The notes under the pieces were generated by a model that searched no databases, was not told where the DNA came from, and saw only the letters and a list, made by a program, of their open reading frames with translations. 64,000 nt of DNA from Saprospiraceae bacterium UBA6168. Its GTDB lineage: Bacteria; Bacteroidota; Bacteroidia; Chitinophagales; Saprospiraceae. Where the stretch lies: positions 50,623-114,622 of the forward strand of contig DIUC01000054.1 of assembly GCA_002435785.1 (NCBI GenBank), in the 5' to 3' direction. Shown piece after piece: positions 1 to 8,596 of this stretch (its first letter is position 1; every line of letters begins with the position of its first letter). The translations under genes were made by a program, and so were the position numbers.

Positions 1-637
1 TGAAATGGGTGTAGGCCTTGTCCGCCTTGAAGGTTTTGTTCAGGAGCACCCACTCGCCCGGCTGCGTCACGATGGGGTCGTACCAAACCAACTGGGGGAA
101 GGCCACGTCGAGCGTCATGTTTTTTTCTTCAAAATCGGTGAACCAAACGCCAAGGCTGCCCGCCGCCAATGGGATGACCTCCAGCGTTTTCACGCTGCTG
201 TTGAGGTTGCGCACGTGCCGCTCGCCAGCAGCTTTGCCCTGTTGGATGTAAAATGCGAAGGTGTATTCCTTGCCCTTTTCCAGTGGCATGCTCAGTTTTC
301 CTTGAATGAATTCGTGGTAATCCATGGTGCGTGACATGTCGAGGGCGGGCATGTAGGTGAGTATGCCGACCGCCTTATCGCCGGAGTGAGGTTTGGGGAA
401 ATGGCAGTCGCCCGTTGCCGAAGGCGCCCAAACAATCAGGTCTGGCGTACACTCCAAAAAGGAGCTCCAATGCTCCACAGTTGCGTTGAACACTGCCGAA
501 CTGTTGCCATAGGCGCAGGTGGGGTAGGTGTTACCGGGCTTTAAATCCTCAAAGCCAGGGTTGAGGACGAGGTTGGTGGGCTGGGCTGTCGTTTTTTCAA
601 CAAACAACAAAAAAAGGGAAAAGAAAACGGGTTTCAT
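1..637 (-). CDS. Secreted protein, N-terminal part (truncated by window edge)
   Basis: The minus-strand reading frame opens at ATG 637 and stays open for 212 codons to the window edge, so the C-terminus is missing. Residues 1-19 form a signal peptide (MKPVFFSLFLLFVEKTTAQ). The mature part starts with NLVLNPGFED, a motif typical of the N-terminal beta-sandwich of Bacteroidota surface proteins, many of which end in an OmpA-like or T9SS domain. Four cysteines lie in the visible part (in TCAYG, LECTP, GDCHF and none paired by any recognised motif beyond these). The same NPGFE start is seen in the giant repeat protein at 40256-46081. Exact function cannot be given without the missing end. The divergent neighbour is fhs. 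Confidence 0.7.
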   Translation of the reverse strand, partial: MKPVFFSLFLLFVEKTTAQPTNLVLNPGFEDLKPGNTYPTCAYGNSSAVFNATVEHWSSFLECTPDLIVWAPSATGDCHFPKPHSGDKAVGILTYMPALDMSRTMDYHEFIQGKLSMPLEKGKEYTFAFYIQQGKAAGERHVRNLNSSVKTLEVIPLAAGSLGVWFTDFEEKNMTLDVAFPQLVWYDPIVTQPGEWVLLNKTFKADKAYTHF

Positions 638-795
638 GGCCAGTGTTTTTATGACCTTAATCAGAAACTAATCGAAAGTTACAAATCCAGCAATCTTCCC
701 GCTTAATTTTCAAAAATCCTCCTACATTAGCCCCTCGTCGGCGCAAAATGCAGTGTCGGCGGCCATTTTTTCAAACAAAATCAACCTAACCAATT

Positions 796-2463
796 ATGAC
801 TGACCTTGACATCGCAAGGACTATCGTGCTGAAGCCCGTTCAGCACGTAGCAGACCAACTGGGCATCTCCCACGACGACCTCCAACTCTACGGGAAATAC
901 AAGGCGAAGCTCCCGCTCACCTTGATTGACGAGGAGAAAATCAAAAAAAGCAACCTGATTCTGGTGACGGCTATTTCCCCAACCCCGGCGGGCGAGGGCA
1001 AAACGACCGTCAGCATTGGGCTTTCGCAGGGCCTGAACCGCACCGGACGCAAGACCTGCGTGGTGCTGCGGGAGCCATCGCTCGGCCCCGTGTTCGGCAT
1101 CAAAGGTGGTGCAACCGGCGGCGGCTACTCCCAAGTGCTGCCGATGGAGGACATCAACCTGCACTTCACCGGCGACCTCGCCGCTGTTGAAAAGGCGCAC
1201 AACCTGCTCTCGGCGCTGATTGACAACAATTTGCAAAGCAAAAAAGTGAGCCTTGGCCTCGACCCCCGCCAGATTTTCTGGAAGCGGGTCATGGACATGA
1301 ACGACCGCTCGCTCCGCAAAATCATCGTCGGACTTGGCGGCACCGGCAACGGCATCCCACGGGAAACGGGCTTCGACATCTGCGTGGCCTCGGAGGTGAT
1401 GGCCATCCTTTGCCTCTCCAACAATATCGAAGACCTTAAGAATCGCCTCGGAAACATCTTCGTGGGCTACACCATGGACCGCAAGCCGATTTTTGCAAGG
1501 GACTTGAAGGCGCAGGGCGCAATGGCCGCACTGCTCAAGGATGCCATCCAGCCAAATCTCGTGCAGACGCTGGAGGGTTATCCGGCCATCATCCACGGCG
1601 GGCCGTTCGCCAATATCGCACAGGGCACGAACACCGTCATTGCCACCAAAACGGGCCTCTCCTTGGCCGATTGGGTGGTGACGGAAGCGGGCTTTGGTTC
1701 CGACCTTGGCGCCGAGAAGTTCATGGACATCAAGTGCCAGAGCGCTGGGCTTGCGCCAAAGGCAATGTGCATCGTGGCCACCATCCGGGCATTGAAATAC
1801 CACGGCGGCGGCGACCTCAAGCAGCTCACCGTTCCAAATCCCGAAGCAGTTGAAAAAGGCTTGGTCAACTTGGAAAAACACTTGGAGAACACCCGTTTGT
1901 ACGGCTTGCCCGCCGTGGTCGCCATCAACAAGTTTACGACCGACACGGACGAGGAGATTGCCTTGGTGAAAAATCGCTGTGAGCAAATGGGCTTCAAGGC
2001 CGTGGTGGCAGAGGTTTGGGCGAAGGGCGGCGAAGGCGCCATCGAACTCGCCAATGCCGTGGCCGAAGCAGCGGAAGGCTCAACCACCAAGTTCACGCCG
2101 CTCTATGACTGGGCTTGGCCGATTGAGAAAAAAATCGAGACCATTGCCACCAAGGTTTACGGCGCTGCCAAAGTGGAGTATTCCGCCGAAGCGAAAATCC
2201 ACCTCAAGCGCATCGAAAAGCTGGGGCTTTCGGGGGCAGCCGTTTGCATCGCCAAGACGCAGAAGTCGCTCTCCGACAACCCCGAAATAATTGGTCGCCC
2301 GACCGGGTTCACCATCACTGTGCGGGAAATCGAAATTGCGGCGGGTGCCAACTTTGTGGTACCTATCACTGGCGAGATGATGCGGATGCCAGGGCTACCC
2401 GACCACCCGAGTGCGGAGAATATTGATATTGATGGGGAGGGGAATATTAGTGGGTTGTTTTAG
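796..2463 (+). CDS. fhs: Formate-tetrahydrofolate ligase
   Basis: Cytosolic enzyme making 10-formyltetrahydrofolate from formate, THF and ATP (EC 6.3.4.3), feeding one-carbon units to purine synthesis and, through methylene-THF, to serine and glycine. The 555-residue length fits the family. Diagnostic segments are the P-loop TPAGEGKTT near residue 65, LREPSLGPVFGIKGGATGGG near residues 95-115, and the C-terminal PITGEMMRMPGLP. The start at 796 gives MTDLDIA, and the family alignment needs no upstream extension. It stands alone: a divergent secreted protein lies upstream and a palindromic repeat follows immediately. No riboswitch was seen in the 158-base gap upstream. Confidence 0.97.
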   Translation: MTDLDIARTIVLKPVQHVADQLGISHDDLQLYGKYKAKLPLTLIDEEKIKKSNLILVTAISPTPAGEGKTTVSIGLSQGLNRTGRKTCVVLREPSLGPVFGIKGGATGGGYSQVLPMEDINLHFTGDLAAVEKAHNLLSALIDNNLQSKKVSLGLDPRQIFWKRVMDMNDRSLRKIIVGLGGTGNGIPRETGFDICVASEVMAILCLSNNIEDLKNRLGNIFVGYTMDRKPIFARDLKAQGAMAALLKDAIQPNLVQTLEGYPAIIHGGPFANIAQGTNTVIATKTGLSLADWVVTEAGFGSDLGAEKFMDIKCQSAGLAPKAMCIVATIRALKYHGGGDLKQLTVPNPEAVEKGLVNLEKHLENTRLYGLPAVVAINKFTTDTDEEIALVKNRCEQMGFKAVVAEVWAKGGEGAIELANAVAEAAEGSTTKFTPLYDWAWPIEKKIETIATKVYGAAKVEYSAEAKIHLKRIEKLGLSGAAVCIAKTQKSLSDNPEIIGRPTGFTITVREIEIAAGANFVVPITGEMMRMPGLPDHPSAENIDIDGEGNISGLF

Positions 2464-2474
2464 GATATAGGATA

Positions 2475-2564
2475 GGACACGGATTTAACGGATTCAATAG
2501 ATTAGCACAGATTTATTTAATCATAAATCAGTTGTTATCCGTTAAATCCGTTAAATCTGTGTCC
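2475..2564. repeat. Inverted word repeat after fhs
   Basis: Arms 2475-2502 and 2537-2564 (28 bases each, a few mismatches) are inverted copies built from the word GATTTAACG, itself repeated within each arm. The element starts 12 bases after the fhs stop and could fold in the mRNA as a terminator-like hairpin. It is one of a series of junction palindromes of this style in the window. Confidence 0.8.
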
Positions 2565-2594
2565 CATCAACCCTCGCTTGATTGCATCTTTACC

Positions 2595-2867
2595 ATGACC
2601 TTCGAATCTTTCAAATCCTCCCCAACCCCGCCCACCGAAAATCTCCTCCTCCTCGCCCTTTGGCACGATGCCCAAGGCAACTGGGAAGCCGCCCACAACA
2701 TCGCCCAAGACCTGCACACCCGTGACGGCTCGTGGCTTCACGCCTACCTGCACCGCAAGGAGGGCGACGAATGGAACGCTGGCTACTGGTACCGACAGGC
2801 GGGAAAGCCTGTGTTTACAGGCAGCTTGGAAGCGGAATGGGAGGAATTGGTGCGGGCGTTTATGTAG
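2595..2867 (+). CDS. Small conserved-looking hypothetical protein (90 aa)
   Basis: Encodes a 90-residue soluble protein with no signal peptide or membrane segment. The pattern LALWHDAQGNWEAAHNIAQD, followed by WLHAYLHRKEGD and NAGYWYRQAGKP, resembles a family of short bacterial proteins of unknown function that look like a single helical-repeat (TPR-like) unit. An in-frame ATG at 2532 exists, but the extra 21 codons would be made from the inverted repeat at 2475-2564, so 2595 is preferred. I recognise the family pattern but know no function. Confidence 0.75.
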   Translation: MTFESFKSSPTPPTENLLLLALWHDAQGNWEAAHNIAQDLHTRDGSWLHAYLHRKEGDEWNAGYWYRQAGKPVFTGSLEAEWEELVRAFM

Positions 2868-3152
2868 TTTTTCAAGCCTTTTTTCTTAGCAAAACTTCTA
2901 ATGGTTTTAGATTGGGTTGGGGGAATATCTTCGCTTTAGACCATTTATTTTATTACCCTGATTTATATCAATGAGCTCCAATGACGAATGTCATTTTTTG
3001 TGCGTTTTCAATACCGCAACCTTTGCCCATCACCACAGTTTTTGAAGATTGAGCATGTATCCAAAAGATGCGTGTGCCTTGCCTCCATTTCTCTGTTTGA
3101 GTGGGGAACGCCAATGCCCCTCCTTCCCAAGTAGGCATTTAAACCAGCTATT

Positions 3153-4850
3153 ATGAAACAGCTAACAATTACGTCGCTCTTTGCGATTGCCGTTGGAATT
3201 ATTGCTTTCATTGGGTGTCAAAAAGACCCACCTGAACTGAGCAACCAAATGGCAAAAGCAGCCAATTACACCAATTTAACGCTGAATGACAATTTCGATT
3301 TACCAAACCCAGCCGCATCCGAACAGTTTGCCCTGAAACTCTTTGAACTGAAGGAAGACAAAGACGGACTCACCGAAAAAGAATTGTACACCATTGGTGA
3401 CCCTGAACGCAACGAAGACTTGGTGTATGCCCTGCTTTTCGTAGAGGCGTATAACAGGGACGAAATTTTGTGGAGTTGGGATGAACCAGTGGTTGCGGAA
3501 GCCGACTTTGACAGCCGCTCGGCCAATGGCGGATGGAAGTGGACTGGCGGCGAGCCAATGGCCTCCATGTATTGCAGCGGCCTGAAAAAATGGCCAGCCT
3601 ACAAGGTATTGAACCGCTTCCAAGACCCCTGCGGTGCTACCGCCAATGTCGGCCCAGTTTACCAATGCTGCTTCCAGCTTTGCGACGACAATCTTCCGGT
3701 AGCTTGCGATATTGTCGTGAACAGATTGCCTATCAATGAGCTACAAGTGATAGGAAGCCACAACAGTTACCGGAAAAGGACTGACCCTTATATCCTTGGA
3801 TTCATGTACCAAAATGGGCAGTTGTTGCCATCAGATTTTAACCCCGACAACTGGGACTACGAGCACCTTCCTTTGGATGCACAGTTCAATGATTACGGCA
3901 TTCGGAGCATTGAGCTTGATGTTTACGATGACCCAAATGGCGGCTTGTTCTATTTCCGGTACGGGAAGGCTGTCGTCATGAACAACCCACAGGCAGGCTA
4001 CTCCAACGTACCTGCATTGGGCGGCCCAGGGCTTAAAATGCTGCACTACCCCGACCTCGACTACAACACCAACTATTATACCTTTAAACAGGGACTGATG
4101 GCAGTAAAAAACTGGTCGGATGCACATCCAAACCACCTTCCCATGACGATTTTTATCGAGCCTAAGGAGGACAACCCATACGCAGACCTCGCTGGCTTGG
4201 CTCAATTGCCGCCTCCTAACACCGTACCAAACTATTTTGTCAACACGATTCCGTTCACTGCCTCCAACATTGGCAGAATTGACCAGGAAATAAAGGACAT
4301 CTTCGGCAGTGAATTGGCCAAAGTCATCACGCCGGATGTGGTTCGGGGCAACTCCCCAAGCGTGAACCATGCCATTACCCATAATAAATGGCCTAAATTG
4401 GGTGACTCAAGGGGTAAAATCATGTTTGTCATGATTAACTCCAACAACGAAAAGGAGGCTTATCTTAACCTTTATCCTGGTTTGGAAGGTGCTGCGATGT
4501 TCCTGTTCTCGCAGCCAGGCAATCCTGAAACGGCGTTTGTTAAGCATGACGACCCTGTGCCGAACTTCCAGACCATAAAAAACTTGGTACAAAATGGTTA
4601 CATGGTGCGCACCCGTGCCGACGCCGAAACCATTGAGGCTCGAAACGGCAACACCAACCGTCGTGAACAGGCATTCGCAAGTGGAGCTCAGGTTGTTTCC
4701 ACAGACTACTACCGACCTGACCCACGGTACCTCATGGGGCCAAGTTCAGGTTGGACCAATTATTCCGTGTTCTTCCCGAATGGTGAACTGGCAAGGCTGA
4801 ACCCCGTCAATGGTTCGCAATATGCCCAGAATTCCGTGATTAGGGAATGA
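3153..4850 (+). CDS. Lipoprotein with Ca2+-dependent PI-PLC-like domain
   Basis: Exported 565-residue lipoprotein; the signal ends in IAFIGCQKD with Cys22 as the lipidation site. Residues about 25-185 are an N-terminal region with no recognised domain. From about residue 190 the protein matches the Ca2+-dependent phosphoinositide phospholipase C-like (PI-PLC-C1) family: QVIGSHNSYRKR carries the first catalytic His, and SIELDVYDDP the acidic metal-binding residues. A second motif, MTIFIEPKED, lies near residue 332. The family hydrolyses phosphodiester bonds in inositol lipids or related glycerophosphodiesters; the true substrate here is unknown. The gene is monocistronic, with a strong hairpin 34 bases downstream. 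Confidence 0.82.
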   Translation: MKQLTITSLFAIAVGIIAFIGCQKDPPELSNQMAKAANYTNLTLNDNFDLPNPAASEQFALKLFELKEDKDGLTEKELYTIGDPERNEDLVYALLFVEAYNRDEILWSWDEPVVAEADFDSRSANGGWKWTGGEPMASMYCSGLKKWPAYKVLNRFQDPCGATANVGPVYQCCFQLCDDNLPVACDIVVNRLPINELQVIGSHNSYRKRTDPYILGFMYQNGQLLPSDFNPDNWDYEHLPLDAQFNDYGIRSIELDVYDDPNGGLFYFRYGKAVVMNNPQAGYSNVPALGGPGLKMLHYPDLDYNTNYYTFKQGLMAVKNWSDAHPNHLPMTIFIEPKEDNPYADLAGLAQLPPPNTVPNYFVNTIPFTASNIGRIDQEIKDIFGSELAKVITPDVVRGNSPSVNHAITHNKWPKLGDSRGKIMFVMINSNNEKEAYLNLYPGLEGAAMFLFSQPGNPETAFVKHDDPVPNFQTIKNLVQNGYMVRTRADAETIEARNGNTNRREQAFASGAQVVSTDYYRPDPRYLMGPSSGWTNYSVFFPNGELARLNPVNGSQYAQNSVIRE

Positions 4851-4883
4851 AAAGCAATTAGTTGAAAGTTGTTCTACTGAAAC

Positions 4884-4910
4884 GGCCGGGCGAATGCGAT
4901 TCGCCCGGCC
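4884..4910. terminator. Hairpin between convergent genes
   Basis: Perfect 12-bp stem (GGCCGGGCGAAT with its complement) and a 3-base loop, lying between the converging ends of the PI-PLC-like gene and the cytochrome-c lipoprotein gene. The U-tract is weak, so it may act mainly as a bidirectional 3'-end hairpin. Confidence 0.7.
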
Positions 4911-4948
4911 CATTTGTCTGGTGTGAGCAGGAAACCAAGTTTCAAGTT

Positions 4949-7900
4949 TCAATTCAATGCTTCTTTTTTCAAAGACGCTAAATACTCCACCAAATTTCTA
5001 AGCTCCCGATTTGACAAGGCATCGCCCATTGGCGGCATACCGGAGGGGAGGTTTTCCCGTTTTTCAATCCTCGAAACGGGCACTTTCAACGGCTCGGCAT
5101 TCGAGGTTTTCAACGTCAGTTCATCGGCAGTCTCGCGGGTCAGCATACCGAAAACCTCCTGTCCGTCCTTGAGTTTAAGCACCACATTGCCGTAGCCTGG
5201 GGCAATGCGGGCGCTGGGGTCCACCAATGCTTCCAGGATTTGCTCCCTGGTCAGGGTGTTGCCAATATTGGCGAGGTCGGGGCCTACGGTGCTGCCGTCG
5301 CCGCCCACCGCATGGCAGCGGGCGCATTGGGCGGTGGAGTTCCAGAAGAACATGCCCCTACCAGCACCACTGTCGCCGCCAAAAAGCGCAGATTCATGCC
5401 TGCCCAAGGTCGAACCTGCCGATTTCAAAGCGTCCATTTGCGCCATCAAACTTGCGGAGCCGGATGAGTCTATGGCCTCCCGTAATTCCAGGCTCAGGTT
5501 TGGCGAAAGCTTCTTGTCCTTGAACTTCGCCAACAAGTCCTCCAGCACGGGCTGTGTCTTGGCGGCATCCAGTTTGCCCATCGTCACCAAAAGCTGTTGC
5601 TGCTCTTTAATGCTGCCTTTTTTGAAAATGATTTGCACCAGTTCGGGCAGGCTTTCCTCAGAAACGGTTTCGTCGCTCAACAGGCCAATGGCCGTCGTGC
5701 GCACATCCTCGTTGGCATCGGACATGCCCGATTTAATGAGGTCGTTTATCTTGCCATACTTTAAATCCTTTAAGGCTGGCAATATGGCCTTTTTTACATT
5801 GCTGTTGTTGGTGGTCGCAAATAAATTGGCCAGTTGCTCATTTGCCTCCGTTATATTTAAACCAACCAATAAATTGGCTACCGCAATCAAGGTGGCGGGA
5901 TTTTTTTCCTTTAAATAATTGGGGATATATGGTGAAACCAATGCCCGAACTTTGGCCGGGTCACGCTCCACTTTCCCCCGGTACCGCCCGTCCACCCGGT
6001 CGGTCTCGGAGGGGTTGGCCCAATTGGCGAGGGCTGCCAATGATTCAGCCTTGATGGCCTCCGAGAGGTCGGTGCGCTTGGAGAAGACAAACAACAGGTC
6101 GAGTTCCTTGTCGCCGCCCACCCGCACGGCGGCATTGATGGCCCGGCGGAGCAGCGGCTCGCTTTTGAAGCGTTTATCGGCCAAAGTAGCCGCCAATGCT
6201 GGCAAAGCCGGGGTGATGGACAAGTCGTCGTTGATGGCACGGGCCGCTTCGGTGGCGATGTACTCATCTTTGTCGTTCAGGAACTGGGCAATGCTTTCAT
6301 GGTTCAGCTTGCGCAAAACCAGCACGGCAGCAGTGCGCAACGCCTTGCTGGGGTCATTGGCGAGCGCAATCATCGGCTCGGCCTTGCCTATCCTCGACAG
6401 CGCCAAAACACCAGCATGACGGATATATAAATCCGCATCATTATTGTCCTTCAGCATATTGATGAGCGGCTGCACGGCGGGTTCATGCTTTATTTGCCCC
6501 AATACTTCTGCTGCATATAATTTAAGCCGGGGGTTGGTACTTTGCAACATTGGTATTAAATCATTGCCGATGCTTTTTATCTCTGAATCGCCCAACATTT
6601 TAAGGGCTTGCACGATGATTTCCTCGTCCTTGTCTTTTAACATTGGGATTAATGATGCTGCATGGCTATTATCTGTTCGGGTCAATTGACCAATGCCCCA
6701 TATCCCATGTATACGGGCCAATTGGTTCTCAGTTTGCAATATGGCTTTGTTCAATTCAGCGGCCCCAACCTTGCCACGGTTCACCAGCTCGAACTGGGCT
6801 TTTTGGCGGATGCGCTGGTCGGCATATCCCAGTAGCGGGCCCAGTGCTTCGGGCGATTCTTTGGCATAATCGAGCTGCATGAGGCGCTTTGTTTCCTGGC
6901 GTACCTCCTCCAAATCATTCTTTTCCTTGGTAACGTCCAGCTTCCACACCCGGCCATATTCCTTGGGTTCCCAGCCCGTTATCCAGTCGGCCACGTACAT
7001 GGCGCCGTCCGGTCCGAACTGTATGCCAGTTGGCAAAATGCCACTCAGCACGTCCTTTTCGCCGTCCAATTCAAACGAAGCACCTTTGGGCTTTAGCCCA
7101 AACGACCATATATGCGAGCCAGAGGTGGTGCCCACAAATTCCACCAGGAAAAACTTGTTCAGCCATTCCTTGCCCAGCGCTGTGCCGGGGTTGTATATCA
7201 TGCCAGTGGGGCCATTGTGGAAATTCATGATGGGTGGGACAATATAAGCGGCTTGTCCGTCCCAATAGGGTACGCTTAGTTTTTCGTCAATCCATACGTT
7301 GTAGCGGTTGTTTTTTGGGTCGGTATATTTGCCATATTGCCAGTTGGAGCGCCAGCCCGCATCCGAGCCTTCCACGATATGGACGAGCCGCTCCCGCTCG
7401 CCGGGGTAGTCGCCGTCGTTGTCGGAGGATATGATGTTCCCATAATCGTCAAAAACGAACTCGTAGGTGTTGCGAAGCCCGGTCGCAAATATTTCAAAAT
7501 CACTGCCATCCGGGTTGGAGCGGCAGATAAACCCGGAGTTTGGGTTCTCGATTTTGCGGCCATCGGTCGTGGTGATGGTGGCCCCAATGTCGCCTATGCC
7601 CCAGTAAATACGGCCATCCGGGCCTTCCCGCACGCCTGACATGCCATGCCCCCCAAAGCCGATATGCACCATATAGCCCGTGCTGATGGAGGTTTTCTTT
7701 TCCCAAATACCGTCGTGGTCGAGGTCTTCCAAGTGCCACAAATCGGGGGCAATGGCCAAAAACGCATCGTGGTCACGCACCAAAAGCCCCTCGGCCACAT
7801 CGGTAACCTCGGTGTTAAAGTCGTGGAGGATGCGGCTCGAAAGGTCGGCAACGCCGTCGCCGTCCGTGTCTTCCAAGCGCCAAACGTCGTCCTTCTCCAC

Positions 7901-8362
7901 GGTCAAATCCCGCCAATCGTGGCTGCCATCGTTGTTCAGGTCCTTTAGCCATTCGTTCTCCTTGCTTTTTTCTGGGGCAAAAGTTTTGCGAAGAAAGGCC
8001 CGCCTGTCCTCGACAGTTTGGAAGGAGATGGACTGCGTCATCCAGTCTTGATGGCCCCGTATGTCGAACTCCGAGTTGGCCTGGCGGTTGGAGTTGGTCA
8101 AGTACACCCGCCCGAAGTCGTCAATGGACATGGCCGTGGGGTCGGGGGCGAGCGAGTCGGAGGCCCACAGGCTTATTTCCAGCCCGTCGGCCAGCTTGGC
8201 GGTCACGGTTTCCCTGATTTCTTTGGCCTTTTTAGCCGCAGCGGCCGGGTCTTGCCGGACGGTGAGGATGCTGTCTTTGCTGTCATTTTTGCAAGCGCCA
8301 AGCAGGAGTGCGCTGATGGCCATTGTGCAAGCCATATTTTTCAGCAGTGTGGTGAGTATCAT
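4949..8362 (-). CDS. Dehydrogenase-like propeller / HEAT / cytochrome c lipoprotein
   Basis: Exported lipoprotein of 1137 residues. The start at 8362 gives a signal ending ISALLLGACKND, with Cys as the lipidation site; an upstream in-frame ATG at 8479 would bury this signal, so it was rejected. Residues about 50-470 match the membrane-bound dehydrogenase-like propeller of PVC-type heme proteins (GFGGHGMSGVREGPDGRIYW, then GLRNTYEFVFDDYGN). Residues about 500-960 are helical HEAT-like repeats. The C-terminus is a cytochrome c domain with heme motif CARCH near residue 1012 and axial-ligand candidates in the SGMPPMG segment. Likely periplasmic oxidation of a sugar or alcohol coupled to the respiratory chain; the substrate cannot be read from sequence. 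Confidence 0.85.
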   Translation of the reverse strand: MILTTLLKNMACTMAISALLLGACKNDSKDSILTVRQDPAAAAKKAKEIRETVTAKLADGLEISLWASDSLAPDPTAMSIDDFGRVYLTNSNRQANSEFDIRGHQDWMTQSISFQTVEDRRAFLRKTFAPEKSKENEWLKDLNNDGSHDWRDLTVEKDDVWRLEDTDGDGVADLSSRILHDFNTEVTDVAEGLLVRDHDAFLAIAPDLWHLEDLDHDGIWEKKTSISTGYMVHIGFGGHGMSGVREGPDGRIYWGIGDIGATITTTDGRKIENPNSGFICRSNPDGSDFEIFATGLRNTYEFVFDDYGNIISSDNDGDYPGERERLVHIVEGSDAGWRSNWQYGKYTDPKNNRYNVWIDEKLSVPYWDGQAAYIVPPIMNFHNGPTGMIYNPGTALGKEWLNKFFLVEFVGTTSGSHIWSFGLKPKGASFELDGEKDVLSGILPTGIQFGPDGAMYVADWITGWEPKEYGRVWKLDVTKEKNDLEEVRQETKRLMQLDYAKESPEALGPLLGYADQRIRQKAQFELVNRGKVGAAELNKAILQTENQLARIHGIWGIGQLTRTDNSHAASLIPMLKDKDEEIIVQALKMLGDSEIKSIGNDLIPMLQSTNPRLKLYAAEVLGQIKHEPAVQPLINMLKDNNDADLYIRHAGVLALSRIGKAEPMIALANDPSKALRTAAVLVLRKLNHESIAQFLNDKDEYIATEAARAINDDLSITPALPALAATLADKRFKSEPLLRRAINAAVRVGGDKELDLLFVFSKRTDLSEAIKAESLAALANWANPSETDRVDGRYRGKVERDPAKVRALVSPYIPNYLKEKNPATLIAVANLLVGLNITEANEQLANLFATTNNSNVKKAILPALKDLKYGKINDLIKSGMSDANEDVRTTAIGLLSDETVSEESLPELVQIIFKKGSIKEQQQLLVTMGKLDAAKTQPVLEDLLAKFKDKKLSPNLSLELREAIDSSGSASLMAQMDALKSAGSTLGRHESALFGGDSGAGRGMFFWNSTAQCARCHAVGGDGSTVGPDLANIGNTLTREQILEALVDPSARIAPGYGNVVLKLKDGQEVFGMLTRETADELTLKTSNAEPLKVPVSRIEKRENLPSGMPPMGDALSNRELRNLVEYLASLKKEALN

Positions 8363-8510
8363 CTTTATTTTAGGTTGGTTATCAATTTCGGGTAAATGTA
8401 GCGTAAACTCTTTAGCATAAAGGTTTTCTGATAAAACAAAACTGGCACTCCATGTTGCTTTTATCGTTGCCGAAGGCAAGCTGCAACTTCGAGTTCAATG
8501 TCCCCCTAAA

Positions 8511-8549
8511 TGCAGAAGGCAACCCCGACACTTGAGGTTGCCTTCTGCA
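8511..8549. terminator. Hairpin downstream of proline dehydrogenase
   Basis: Perfect 14-bp stem (TGCAGAAGGCAACC and complement) with an 11-base loop, 48 bases past the stop of the minus-strand proline dehydrogenase gene and upstream of the next minus-strand gene. It fits a transcription terminator separating the two, though no long T-tract follows. Confidence 0.7.
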
Positions 8550-8596
8550 ACGATGATTGCCACTAAAAGAGCAGCTATTGCGATAAAAAAAAGGCC

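Noticed and set aside
781..1986. Long minus-strand open frame opposite fhs
   Set aside because: It is antisense to a gene with clear family motifs, has no recognisable domain, and follows from the GC-rich codon pattern of fhs.
2980..2999. Small AATGAC-GAAT-GTCATT hairpin followed by T residues
   Set aside because: Only 6 bp and 113 bases after the nearest stop codon; too weak to call a terminator.
8363..8479. N-terminal extension of the cytochrome c lipoprotein
   Set aside because: It would place 39 residues before the lipoprotein signal.
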